From positions 186,001 through 250,000 of the forward strand of contig NZ_JAMLJJ010000003.1 of assembly GCF_023736155.1 (NCBI RefSeq): a DNA stretch of 64,000 bases, given 5' to 3'. This stretch comes from Larsenimonas salina (GTDB lineage Bacteria; Pseudomonadota; Gammaproteobacteria; Pseudomonadales; Halomonadaceae). A program made the translations under genes and the position numbers. The notes below the pieces were generated by a model. It saw nothing but the letters and a program-made list of their open reading frames with translations, searched no databases and had not been told where the DNA came from. Shown here piece after piece: positions 28,237 to 36,379 of this stretch; the stretch's first letter is position 1; each line of letters opens with the position of its first letter.

Positions 28237-29211
28237 TTACAGCCCTTCTTCCAGAAGCTGCGGGGCGAAGTAGGTCATGATCAGATCGGCGCCGGCGCGG
28301 CGCATGGAGCCGAGGGTTTCGCGTATCACGGCGGATTCATCGATCACGCCCTGCGCCGCGGCGAACTTGATCATCGCGTACTCACCGCTGACCTGATAGG
28401 CCACCAGCGGCAGCAGGCTGTTGCGGCGAATGTCGGCCATGATGTCCAAGTACGCCAGCGCCGGCTTCACCATCAGAAAATCCGCGCCTTCCGCCTCATC
28501 GGCCAGTGATTCTCTGAGCGCTTCGCGGCGGTTCATCGGGTCCATCTGGTAGGTCTTGCGATCGCCTTTCAGCTCGGTGCCGGCGGCTTCGCGGAACGGG
28601 CCGTAAAGCGCCGAGGCGAGCTTGGTCGAGTAGGCCATGATGGGGATGTCGGTGAAGCCCGCTTCATCGAGTGCAGTGCGGATCGCCGCGACCTGGCCAT
28701 CCTGCGCAGACGACGGCGCGATGATGTCGGCGCCGGCTTTCGCCGCCTGCACCGCCTGGATGCCTAGGTTCTTAATGGTGCGGTCGTTGTCGACGGTGTT
28801 GCCCTTCAGGATGCCGCAGTGGCCGTGGCTTGTGTATTCGCAGAAGCAGATGTCCGGAATCACCACCAGCTCCGGCGCGGCTTCCTTGATGGTGCGCACC
28901 ATGCGCGCCACCATGCCGTCTTCCCGGAGCGCGTCGCTGCCGGTCTCATCCTTGTTGTGGGAAATCCCGAACGGCATGATGCTCTTGAGCCCCAGCGCGC
29001 TCAGGCGGCGAGCTTCCTCACCGAGCTTGCTTTCGGGCACGCGGTACTGGCCCGGCATGCCTTCAATGGGGGTGTACTCATCGGTCTCTTCCTCGACGAA
29101 GATCGGATACACCAGATGCTCCGCGCTGAGGGATGTTTCGCGAACGATGTTGCGAAGGGCGTCGCTCGAGCGCAAACGACGAAGACGGGCCTGCGGAAAC
29201 TGGGCCGGCAT
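28237..29211 (-). CDS. hemB: Delta-aminolevulinic acid dehydratase (porphobilinogen synthase)
   Basis: A 324-residue HemB, which condenses two 5-aminolevulinates to porphobilinogen in tetrapyrrole synthesis. Seen are [10 protein letters not shown], the metal-site segment [13 protein letters not shown], the Schiff-base lysine regions [14 protein letters not shown] and [13 protein letters not shown], and [13 protein letters not shown]. Three Cys at the active site point to the zinc-type enzyme. ATG 29211 follows GGAGGTCTC; longer starts would read through a tandem repeat. Length is typical. Confidence 0.95.
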   Translation of the reverse strand: MPAQFPQARLRRLRSSDALRNIVRETSLSAEHLVYPIFVEEETDEYTPIEGMPGQYRVPESKLGEEARRLSALGLKSIMPFGISHNKDETGSDALREDGMVARMVRTIKEAAPELVVIPDICFCEYTSHGHCGILKGNTVDNDRTIKNLGIQAVQAAKAGADIIAPSSAQDGQVAAIRTALDEAGFTDIPIMAYSTKLASALYGPFREAAGTELKGDRKTYQMDPMNRREALRESLADEAEGADFLMVKPALAYLDIMADIRRNSLLPLVAYQVSGEYAMIKFAAAQGVIDESAVIRETLGSMRRAGADLIMTYFAPQLLEEGL

Positions 29212-29220
29212 GAGACCTCC

Positions 29221-29258
29221 TTGCGGGTCATGAGAAGCATTGCGGGTCATGAAAAAGC
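29221..29258. repeat. 19-bp tandem duplication in the hemB leader
   Basis: Two 19-bp units, both starting TTGCGGGTCATGA, differ at one position. They lie immediately upstream of the hemB ribosome site. On the minus strand each carries an ATG in frame with hemB. Confidence 0.8.
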
Positions 29259-29339
29259 GTCGGGCCTGAGTATAGCGCTGCGGGCAAGTGAGGTCAGGGA
29301 AACAGCGGCATAGTGTGGTTCTATCGCTTAAGTTCGCTC

Positions 29340-29511
29340 GATAACGCCTACATTGCGCCGTGATGATAAAAAAACACTGATCGAAAAACAGGTATTCACT
29401 CAGGTTATATCGCGTGTTCCGGTGCCTGCCTACAATGGCCCCACTCAAGGCACCCCGCCCGACGCTTTCTTGCAATCCCCCCGCAACGCCGCGCCACCGC
29501 GCGGCGTTTTT
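29340..29511 (+). ncRNA. Candidate small RNA ending in an orphan terminator
   Basis: CGCCGCGC-CACC-GCGCGGCG followed by TTTTTG at 29487-29511 is a textbook rightward terminator, yet no + strand gene lies upstream because hemB is transcribed leftward. A transcript of roughly 100-170 nt starting after 29340 is possible; the best -10-like words are TACATT (29350) and TTATAT (29403). The 5' end is a guess. Confidence 0.35.
29487..29511 (+). terminator. Orphan rho-independent terminator
   Basis: Perfect 8-bp GC stem, 4-nt loop, then T-run. It stands 96 bp before the following membrane-protein gene with no gene to terminate on this strand. Confidence 0.75.
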
Positions 29512-29606
29512 GTCGATACGCGTTTTTCAAGGCGCAGGGCAGGCTACGCTTAACTACCAAAGCATCATGATAATCATGCGCAGTATCAGGGACGACCAAC
29601 CACTCG

Positions 29607-31073
29607 ATGACCTCTAACCACTCCTCCACTCACACAACCAACAGCGGCTGGACACTCGGGCTCCTGCCCGCCCCGGAGCTTCCGGCACGCATCGTCGAAA
29701 AGATTCGCGACCGCCTGACCGAGCGGCTGTCGACTCAGGTCGCAAGCGACAAGGACTGGCACGTCGAGACCCTCACCGACCCGATGGTCGGCACCGACGA
29801 AGACGCCAATGACATCATGGACGAGGCCGAGCGCTTCAAGCAGGAGCACGGCTGGACCTACGTGGTGTGCATCACCGACCTGCCGCTTTTCCATGGAGGC
29901 AAACCACTGGCCGCCAGTGCCAGCCACTCACGCGGCATCGGGATTCTGTCCCAGCCGGCGCTTGGGGCCTCGCCCATGGCGAAACGGGTGGAAGAGGCGA
30001 TCACCCAGCTTGTCAGCGAGCTTCATTTCGGCAGCACGAAGGAAGGCCGGGACGCCTTTTGTGACTACCACGGCAAGACGCGGCGCTGGCAGAAAGGCGC
30101 GGCCCGGCGGCTGGTAAAGCGGCGGCTGTCTGAGTGGGTGGCGCCATATGCTCGGCTGGATCTTTCCGAAGAAGACGCCGACCTCGATGTGCGTTTCGTG
30201 GCCCGGTTCAAGTTCACAGGCTATTTCAAGCTGGTCGGTGGGATGGTGCGGGCCAACCGGCCCTGGACGATTTTCCCGGCCTTTCGCCGCGTCGGTGCGG
30301 CGGCGTTCGCAACCGGCGCCTACGGCATGATCTTTCCCTCGATGTGGCGCCTGGCCGACAGCTACGAACCGTGGCGCTTTCTAACGCTGATGCTGCTGTC
30401 GATGATCGCGATGGTGCTCTGGATCGTCGTCGACCACGGCCTTTGGGAGCCGATACGCCATCGGGATGCGTTTTCCAACGCCAAGCTCTACAACCTCGCG
30501 ACTTTCAGTACGCTCGGGATCGGGGTGCTTTTCTATTATCTGTTCTTGATGCTGCTGTTTTTCATCACGGCGTACCTGTTCGTGCCGTCGGCGGTCATGG
30601 GCCAGACACTCGGTCACGCCATCGGCACGCTCGAATTCGGCGCGCTCGGCTGGCTTGCCACGTCGCTTGCAACCGTTGGTGGCGCACTGGGCTCAGGCCT
30701 TGAAAGCGATGAAACGGTTCGAAGTGCAACCTACGGCTATCGCCAGCAACTGCGCCAGAAGCGCCTTCAAGAGCAGCGCGACGGCAACAACGACGATAAT
30801 CAAAGCGACAACGATAATTACGAAGACCCGGATGACCCCGAGGACGACGACGGCCAGGCGGAACGTGATCAGGCGGACCGGGAGGACAATCACGAAGACA
30901 CGTCCAAACACGAGTCCAAGTCCGACGATAAACACGACGATAAAACCGACGAAACCGACGAAACCGACGAAACCGACGAAACCGAGCAGAATCAGGCCCA
31001 TCGTGAGCGGGCTGACCATGGCACGAACAAGGGGCTTCGCCCTGATGCGAACCAGCGCAGAGACAACGACTGA
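29607..31073 (+). CDS. Polytopic membrane protein with repetitive acidic tail, unknown function
   Basis: A 488-residue protein. A soluble N-terminal part (about 1-200) begins LGLLPAPELPARIVEKIRD and includes YVVCITDLPLF. Four hydrophobic segments lie between about 220 and 375 (WRFLTLMLLSMIAMVLWIVV and LGIGVLFYYLFLMLLFFITA are clearest). A hydrophilic tail (about 393-488) is dominated by Asp, Glu, Asn, Lys and His with a TDE tripeptide repeated four times. The tail would be disordered, cytosolic or periplasmic, and could bind cations. I do not recognise an activity. A strong terminator follows. Confidence 0.65.
   Translation: MTSNHSSTHTTNSGWTLGLLPAPELPARIVEKIRDRLTERLSTQVASDKDWHVETLTDPMVGTDEDANDIMDEAERFKQEHGWTYVVCITDLPLFHGGKPLAASASHSRGIGILSQPALGASPMAKRVEEAITQLVSELHFGSTKEGRDAFCDYHGKTRRWQKGAARRLVKRRLSEWVAPYARLDLSEEDADLDVRFVARFKFTGYFKLVGGMVRANRPWTIFPAFRRVGAAAFATGAYGMIFPSMWRLADSYEPWRFLTLMLLSMIAMVLWIVVDHGLWEPIRHRDAFSNAKLYNLATFSTLGIGVLFYYLFLMLLFFITAYLFVPSAVMGQTLGHAIGTLEFGALGWLATSLATVGGALGSGLESDETVRSATYGYRQQLRQKRLQEQRDGNNDDNQSDNDNYEDPDDPEDDDGQAERDQADREDNHEDTSKHESKSDDKHDDKTDETDETDETDETEQNQAHRERADHGTNKGLRPDANQRRDND
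30942..30986 (+). repeat. 9-bp coding microsatellite (TDE repeats)
   Basis: GAAACCGAC occurs three times perfectly with near copies on each side. It is in frame and encodes T-D-E repeats in the tail of the membrane protein. Copy-number change would not shift the frame. Confidence 0.9.
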
Positions 31074-31115
31074 GCCCTTGTCGATAGCGCCCGACGCAAA
31101 ATGACCCCAAAACGC

Positions 31116-31153
31116 AAAAAGCCCCGGAGGATGTATCCTCCGGGGCTTTTTTT
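31116..31153. terminator. Bidirectional terminator
   Basis: GCCCCGGAGGAT-GT-ATCCTCCGGGGC is a 12-bp perfect stem flanked by A5 and T7, between the convergent membrane-protein and NCS1 permease genes. Confidence 0.9.
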
Positions 31154-31168
31154 ATCGGACATGCAGTC

Positions 31169-32629
31169 TCAGGGGCGCGACGTGACCGGCTTGCGGGCGG
31201 TGCCCCGGCGCCAGAGCCCGGACTGCCAGCCGTGTGCCAGTGCAGCGATGCCTCCGCCAAGGAACACCGCAAAGCTACTGATGTCGCCAAGCGGGGCCAG
31301 GCTGACCGGAATGCTCACCAGCCCACCCATCAAAAGCGAGCGAAGCGCGACCGGATTGACCCCACCCTTGTAGTGGTAGGCGCTGCCGGCCTTGGAAGAA
31401 AACAGCGCGTTGAGGTCGATCTTCTGGCGGCGCACCTTGTAGAAGTCGACCAGAATGATGCCGTAGAGCGGGCCGATCAGCGCTGCCAGCACACCCACGG
31501 TGTAGTGGATCAGCTCGGGGTTGTTGAACAGGTTCCAGGGCGTCAGAAAGATCGAGCCGACCGCCGCGATCATGCCGCCCATGCGCCAGCTGATCTTCTC
31601 GGGCGCGACGTGGGAGAAATCAAACGCCGGCGCGACGAAGTTGGCAACGATATTGATGCCGATGGTGGCGGCAACAAAGGCGAACACACCCAGTACGGCG
31701 GCGGTGGCGCTGTCGATGCGGGCCACGGTTTCAATCGGGTCAGTCAGCATTTCACCGAACACCTGCGGCGTACCGGACACCACGACCACCGTGATGATCG
31801 AAAACATCAGGAAGTTGACCGGAAGGCCCCAGAAGTTACCGCGACGAACAGACTTTTCAGTGGCGCAGTAGCGCGAGAAGTCACCGAAGTTGAGCGTCGG
31901 GCCTGCGAAATAGCCCGCGACCAGTACCGCGGCCACCACCATCTGCCACAGCGCCTCGCCACCGCTAAGGGTCTCGTTGGAGAGCGACAGGCTGATGTTT
32001 TCAGGCCCGGCGCGCCAGACAATCCAGCCGGCAAGCGCGAACATGACCGCATACACCAAGGGGCCTGCCCAGTCGTTGAAGCGGCGGATGGTGTCCATGC
32101 CGCGCCAGAACACCAGCGCTTGAAGCACCCACATCAGCGCGAAGCAGAACCAGCCCAGCGCCGACAGCCCCAGAAAGCTCGTGCCCGCCAAGGACTCAAG
32201 CCCCGGAAACCAGCGCAGCAGCACCAGCAAAAGCGCGTTGGAGGCAAGCCAGGTCTGAATGCCGTACCACACCACCGCGATCAAGCCGCGAATGACCGCC
32301 GGTACGTTGGCGCCCTTCGTACCGAAGGCCATTCGGCAGATGACCGGAAACGGCACGCCGGTGCGCTGGCTGGGACGGGCCACGGCATTGGCAAAGACCT
32401 GCACGACCAGAATGCCGACCAACAGTGAAATCAATACCTGCCAGCCCATCAGACCGAGGCCGAACAGGCTCGCCGCCAGCACATAGCCGCCGACGCTGTG
32501 AATATCGGCCATCCAGAAAGCAAAGATGTTATAGGCGTTCCAATCCTGCTTGGCGGGCGCCAGATCCTCGTTGTGAAGATGCGGGTCAGGCGCGGCAGGC
32601 ATTTGCCCTTCAGTCTTGTTCGTGTTCAT
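31169..32629 (-). CDS. NCS1-family allantoin/purine-derivative permease (HpxC-like)
   Basis: A 486-residue NCS1 symporter with about 12 membrane helices. WNAYNIFAFWMADIHSVGGY is the family helix-1 signature, and GVPFPVICRMAFGTKGANVP, FGDFSRYCA and LIGPLYGIILVDFY fit it. NCS1 proteins bring in nucleobases, hydantoins or allantoin with H+ or Na+. It is divergent from a GntR regulator-racemase-allantoinase operon, as the allantoin permease hpxC is in Klebsiella, so allantoin is the likely substrate. ATG 32629 follows GGAGCCGCGC; ATG 32641 is less likely. Confidence 0.88.
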   Translation of the reverse strand: MNTNKTEGQMPAAPDPHLHNEDLAPAKQDWNAYNIFAFWMADIHSVGGYVLAASLFGLGLMGWQVLISLLVGILVVQVFANAVARPSQRTGVPFPVICRMAFGTKGANVPAVIRGLIAVVWYGIQTWLASNALLLVLLRWFPGLESLAGTSFLGLSALGWFCFALMWVLQALVFWRGMDTIRRFNDWAGPLVYAVMFALAGWIVWRAGPENISLSLSNETLSGGEALWQMVVAAVLVAGYFAGPTLNFGDFSRYCATEKSVRRGNFWGLPVNFLMFSIITVVVVSGTPQVFGEMLTDPIETVARIDSATAAVLGVFAFVAATIGINIVANFVAPAFDFSHVAPEKISWRMGGMIAAVGSIFLTPWNLFNNPELIHYTVGVLAALIGPLYGIILVDFYKVRRQKIDLNALFSSKAGSAYHYKGGVNPVALRSLLMGGLVSIPVSLAPLGDISSFAVFLGGGIAALAHGWQSGLWRRGTARKPVTSRP

Positions 32630-32707
32630 GCGCGGCTCCATGAAGGCTCGTTACGCTGCCACCGGCAGCCCTGCGTTGGCCGGATGGCCATTGGTCTCTG
32701 TCCTAGT

Positions 32708-32717
32708 TCGTATACAA
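32708..32717. promoter_or_regulatory. GntR operator half, permease side
   Basis: TCGTATACAA matches the perfect palindrome at 33011 in nine of ten positions. It is 79 bp upstream of the permease start. Confidence 0.5.
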
Positions 32718-32911
32718 TCTTCGTGCCAATTTGGCGCACTGGCGTAAAAAAAGAGCCTCCCGGGCGCTAAACCCCGCATGGCAGGGGGTGCCATGATGAT
32801 GCATCACTTCTGCCAGGCGCCGGGCATGGAGAAAGCCATGGCCCCACCGGGTATCCGGTGTGCACCATAACCGTGCTCGAACCAAGCGTTGTGCACCATA
32901 AAAGCGCCATT

Positions 32912-32921
32912 TCGTATACAG
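32912..32921. promoter_or_regulatory. GntR operator-like site, central
   Basis: TCGTATACAG matches the 33011 palindrome in eight of ten positions and keeps the GTATAC core. Confidence 0.4.
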
Positions 32922-33010
32922 CGACAGCATCAATCAGCCACTGCCGAGAGCGCTATTGGCCGATGGTCGCCTTGCGTTAAGGGGTGTTGGCGCGCTGGCA
33001 TGGAAAATGC

Positions 33011-33020
33011 TTGTATACAA
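33011..33020. promoter_or_regulatory. GntR operator, regulator side
   Basis: TTGTATACAA is a perfect 10-bp palindrome 28 bp before the GntR gene start, positioned for autorepression. Confidence 0.6.
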
Positions 33021-33048
33021 TCATCGAGACCGCGACCTCAGGATTTCC

Positions 33049-33771
33049 ATGAACGATACCCGTCAGTTTCATTTGCTCGCCGGCCAGGTCAGTGACCGAG
33101 GCGCTCGCAGTGATGAGGCGATCTATCAGGCATTGTGGGAGGCCATTGTCGAGCATCGGCTCTCCCCCGGCGCCCGCCTGCCGGAAGATGCCCTGTCACA
33201 TGCCTTCGGAGTGAGCCGCACCACGGTGCGCCGCGTACTGCAGCGGCTGGCGCTCGAACAGCTGGTGACGCTGCGCCCGAACCGGGGCGCCCAGATCACA
33301 AGCCCCACGCCCAGTGAGGCCCGTGACGTGTTCCGGGCGCGCCGGCTCATGGAGGGCGCGCTGCTGGCAGAGGTGCTTCCCCGGATTACCCCGGCGGATC
33401 TCAAGGCGCTCGAGGCGATCCACGAGCGCGAGACCCGCGCCGAGCGCGAGCACGCCATTCGACTGTCGGCCGAATTTCACAGCCGGCTGGTCGCGATCGC
33501 CGACAGCCCGTCACTGTCAGAAGCGCTGTCACAGCTGATTTCCAGAACGTCGCTGATCATCGCGGTCTACGGCCGCGCCCGGGCCGGCTGCCCCTGCGAG
33601 CACATCGAGCTGATCGAACTGCTCCGCGACGGCGCACTTGCCCCGGTACAGCGCTGGATGAGCGCGCACCTGACCCGGATCGAGGCAAGCCTCGATTTCA
33701 CCGCCAGCGGCGATGCACTGCCCGATTTCGAACACCTTTTTGGCCACCACAGAGAGCAAAGCGCCTCATGA
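33049..33771 (+). CDS. hpxS: GntR/FCD-family regulator of allantoin genes (HpxS-like)
   Basis: A 240-residue regulator: winged helix about 15-85 (AIYQALWEAIVEHRL, SHAFGVSRTTVRRVLQRLALE) and an FCD ligand-binding domain about 95-235 with His residues (AEFHSRLVAIA, SAHL) that hold a metal in this family. ATG 33049 follows CAGGATTTCC; the longer frame back to 32956 includes the operator. It overlaps the racemase gene by 4 bp, forming regulator-racemase-allantoinase, the order of Klebsiella hpxSAB. The inducer is probably allantoin or a product, which is inference. Confidence 0.82.
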   Translation: MNDTRQFHLLAGQVSDRGARSDEAIYQALWEAIVEHRLSPGARLPEDALSHAFGVSRTTVRRVLQRLALEQLVTLRPNRGAQITSPTPSEARDVFRARRLMEGALLAEVLPRITPADLKALEAIHERETRAEREHAIRLSAEFHSRLVAIADSPSLSEALSQLISRTSLIIAVYGRARAGCPCEHIELIELLRDGALAPVQRWMSAHLTRIEASLDFTASGDALPDFEHLFGHHREQSAS

Positions 33772-34523
33772 CCTCGACCACTCCGACCATCTGCGTCATC
33801 AACCCCAACACCAGCACCGCCATGAGCGAGGGCGTCGCTGCCAGCGCTCGGCGCGTCGCCCGCGGTGAGATTCTTATGCTGACCTCGCGTCACGGCCCGG
33901 CCGGGCTTGAAGGCCACTTTGATGAGGCCATCGCCGTGCCCGGAATGCTGGAGCATGTTGTCGAAACCGAGCGCAGCTACACCCGCGTCGACGGCTATCT
34001 GATTGCCTGCTTCGGCGACCCGGGCCTGGCGGCTGCCCGTGAGGTGGCCTCCGTGCCCGTGATGGGCGTTGCCGAGGCCGGCATGCAGGTGGCGACCATG
34101 GTCGCGCGGCGCTTCTCGATCGTGACCACGCTTGCCCGCACCCTGCCGATTGCCGAGCGGCTCTTGCACGAGTACGGCAAGCGCGAGCAGTGCGCTGGCC
34201 TGCATGCCTGCGAGCTGCCGGTGGCGGCGTTCGAGTCCGACGACGACAGCGTCTATGAAACGCTTCTGGCCGCCTGCCGCGACGCGCTTCAAGCCGATGA
34301 CAGTGACGCCATCCTGCTCGGCTGCGCCGGCATGAGCGAGCTGGCCGAACGGCTGGGTGAGGCGCTCGGCGTACCGGTCATCGATGGCGTGACCGCAGGG
34401 GTTGCCCTGCTGGAAGCCGTCAGCGCCACCGGCTACCCGGTCTCCAAGCACAACGACCGCGCCACGCCCATCGCCAAGCCCATTCGCGGCGCCTTCGAAC
34501 ACCTGAGCGGGAGCCACTCATGA
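33768..34523 (+). CDS. hpxA: Allantoin racemase (Asp/Glu/hydantoin racemase family)
   Basis: A 251-residue member of the Asp/Glu/hydantoin racemase family. The N-terminal VINPNTSTAMS, the IACFGDPGL segment with the first catalytic Cys and ILLGCAGM with the second (two-Cys acid/base pair) are present. HpxA-type enzymes interconvert the allantoin enantiomers so that a stereospecific allantoinase can use both. Overlaps of 4 bp with the regulator before it and the allantoinase after it indicate one translationally coupled operon. A hydantoin substrate is possible but less fitting here. Confidence 0.85.
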   Translation: MTSTTPTICVINPNTSTAMSEGVAASARRVARGEILMLTSRHGPAGLEGHFDEAIAVPGMLEHVVETERSYTRVDGYLIACFGDPGLAAAREVASVPVMGVAEAGMQVATMVARRFSIVTTLARTLPIAERLLHEYGKREQCAGLHACELPVAAFESDDDSVYETLLAACRDALQADDSDAILLGCAGMSELAERLGEALGVPVIDGVTAGVALLEAVSATGYPVSKHNDRATPIAKPIRGAFEHLSGSHS

Positions 34524-35461
34524 GCCACGATCTTCACCTCGAGAATTACCCCCGTGACCTGCGCGGCTACGGCGCCACCCCGCCGGACCCGAAATGGCCG
34601 GGCGGCGCCCGAGTCGCGGTGCAGTTCGTACTCAACTACGAGGAAGGCGGCGAGAACAACGTGCTGCACGGCGATGCCCACAGCGAGACGTTTCTTTCCG
34701 ACATCATCGGCGCGGCGCCCTATCCTGACCGCCACATGAGCCTGGAATCGCTCTACGAATATGGCTCGCGAGCCGGCGTCTGGCGCATTCTTCGTGAGTT
34801 CGAGCGCCGCAACCTGCCGCTGACGGTGTTCGGCGTGGGCATGGCGATGGCGCGTTACCCGGAGGTGGTCAGCGCGTTTCAGGACGCCGGCCATGAGATC
34901 GCCTGCCACGCCCTGCGCTGGATTCACTATCAGGACATGAGCGTCGAACGCGAGCGCACCATGATGGCGCAGGCGCTCGATCTGCACCGGGAACTCACCG
35001 GCGAGCTGCCGCTTGGCTGGTACACCGGCCGCGACAGCCCCAATACCCGGGCGCTTGTGGGTGAGCACGAGCACTTCCTCTACGACTCCGACTACTACGG
35101 TGACGATCTGCCGTTCTGGACGCAGGTCGACAACGCCGACGGCGAAACCCGTGACCACCTGATCGTGCCCTATACGCTCGACACCAACGACATGCGCTTC
35201 GCCTCGCCCGGTGGCTTCAACTACGGCGACCCGTTCTTCAATTACCTGAAGGACGCCTTCGATGTGCTCTATGAGGAAGGCGCCGAGGCACCGAAGATGC
35301 TTTCAATTGGCCTGCACTGCCGTCTGATCGGCCGGCCCGGCCGCTTTCGGGCGCTCCAGCGCTTTCTCGATCACATCGAGGCCCATGACCGGGTCTGGGT
35401 CACCCGCCGCGTGGACATCGCCCGCCACTGGCACGAGCATCACGCGCCCGCCAAACGCTGA
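34520..35461 (+). CDS. puuE: Allantoinase PuuE (polysaccharide-deacetylase fold)
   Basis: A 313-residue allantoinase of the PuuE/HpxB type. Characteristic segments are YPRDLRGYGATPPDPKWPGG, VQFVLNYEEGGENNVLHGD, the AGHEIACHALRWIHYQDM stretch, WYTGRDSPNTR and LSIGLHCRLIGRPGR. It hydrolyses allantoin to allantoate using a carbohydrate-esterase 4-type fold, unlike the amidohydrolase-type AllB. It is the last gene of the regulator-racemase-allantoinase operon and is followed by a terminator shared with the convergent hpxJKU-like operon. Confidence 0.93.
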   Translation: MSHDLHLENYPRDLRGYGATPPDPKWPGGARVAVQFVLNYEEGGENNVLHGDAHSETFLSDIIGAAPYPDRHMSLESLYEYGSRAGVWRILREFERRNLPLTVFGVGMAMARYPEVVSAFQDAGHEIACHALRWIHYQDMSVERERTMMAQALDLHRELTGELPLGWYTGRDSPNTRALVGEHEHFLYDSDYYGDDLPFWTQVDNADGETRDHLIVPYTLDTNDMRFASPGGFNYGDPFFNYLKDAFDVLYEEGAEAPKMLSIGLHCRLIGRPGRFRALQRFLDHIEAHDRVWVTRRVDIARHWHEHHAPAKR

Positions 35462-35488
35462 CGACGTCCGGCACGCAGTCGATGACAC

Positions 35489-35517
35489 AAAAAAGGCGGC
35501 CTCCTGGCCGCCTTTTT
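35489..35517. terminator. Bidirectional terminator between the two allantoin operons
   Basis: GGCGGCC-TCCT-GGCCGCC with a preceding A6 and following T5 lies between convergent puuE and the RpiR gene. Confidence 0.85.
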
Positions 35518-35539
35518 AATGCGCGTTGTTTCCGCCTGG

Positions 35540-36379
35540 TCAGTCCAGTTCGTTCAGCCGATCGTAGGCACCACTTATCGTCTCGATCCGGGCGCGGCCG
35601 TCCTTCAGGCGCGCGTGCAGAAGTGCGTTGGCCAACAGATTGATCAGACTCATCACCGGGGTGTAGCTGTCGAACGCGGAGACGCTGTCCAGCGGGCACT
35701 CGAGCCGCCAGGTGGAGGACACGTGGGACGCCGCAAGGCTCGGGTCACCGATCAGAAGCGTTTCGACCTCCACCGCACCGAGTTCCTTGAGCAGCGCCTG
35801 AAAGCCGTGCGCGCGCCGGCGAAAGCCCATCACGATAGCGACCGTGCCGGGACGCACATCGATCAGCTCCTCACCGAGCGACTGCCCGGGCTGCGGGGCC
35901 AGCCGCACGCCGGGGCGCACCTGCATCAACTGCTGACGCAGATGAAGCGCCGCCGGGTAGCCGTTGCGGTAGCCGATCACCAGCACCTCGGGGGCGCGGT
36001 CGAGCGCGGCAATCACCGCATCGAAGGTCTCGGCGTCAATGGCGGCCAGCATCTGATGGAGGTTGTCACGCTCGCGCTCGAAGTGGCGCTGAAACCGCTC
36101 CAGCCCACTGCCAAGCGCTCCGGAATCGGTCACCAGCGGCACGCCGTTGTAGCGAAGCGTGCGCATGTGCTCGCGCACTTCGCTAAAGCTTTCGAACCCG
36201 AGCCTTCGAAACAGCCGGCTGACGGTTGCCTTGGACACGCCAGAAAGGCTCGCAAGCTCGGACGCGCTGTAGACCGCGATGTCCTCGAAGTGATCGAGGA
36301 TAAACCCCGCCACCTTCTGCTCGTTGGGCGTCAACTGCTCGAACTGCAGCCGAAGCCGCTCGCCGAGGTGCTGGGTCAT
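35540..36379 (-). CDS. hpxU: MurR/RpiR-family regulator (HpxU-like)
   Basis: A 279-residue regulator with an N-terminal HTH (about 1-77: LTPNEQKVAGFILDHF, LASLSGVSKATVSRLFRRLGF) and a C-terminal SIS domain (about 125-255: VLVIGYRNGYPAALHLRQQL). SIS domains bind phosphosugars or, in this cluster type, a ureide intermediate. The start ATG overlaps the stop of the amidohydrolase gene (ATGA). In Klebsiella an RpiR-type repressor, HpxU, controls the allantoate genes, and position and family agree. The 43 codons upstream of ATG 36379 lie inside the preceding gene. Confidence 0.82.
   Translation of the reverse strand: MTQHLGERLRLQFEQLTPNEQKVAGFILDHFEDIAVYSASELASLSGVSKATVSRLFRRLGFESFSEVREHMRTLRYNGVPLVTDSGALGSGLERFQRHFERERDNLHQMLAAIDAETFDAVIAALDRAPEVLVIGYRNGYPAALHLRQQLMQVRPGVRLAPQPGQSLGEELIDVRPGTVAIVMGFRRRAHGFQALLKELGAVEVETLLIGDPSLAASHVSSTWRLECPLDSVSAFDSYTPVMSLINLLANALLHARLKDGRARIETISGAYDRLNELD

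Larger units (their letters stand above)
32630..33048. promoter_or_regulatory. 419-bp divergent control region of the allantoin genes
   Basis: There is no credible gene. Three GTATACA-centred sites lie at 32708-32717, 32912-32921 and 33011-33020, close to both start codons. This spacing would allow a GntR protein to repress both directions, possibly by looping. Confidence 0.55.
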
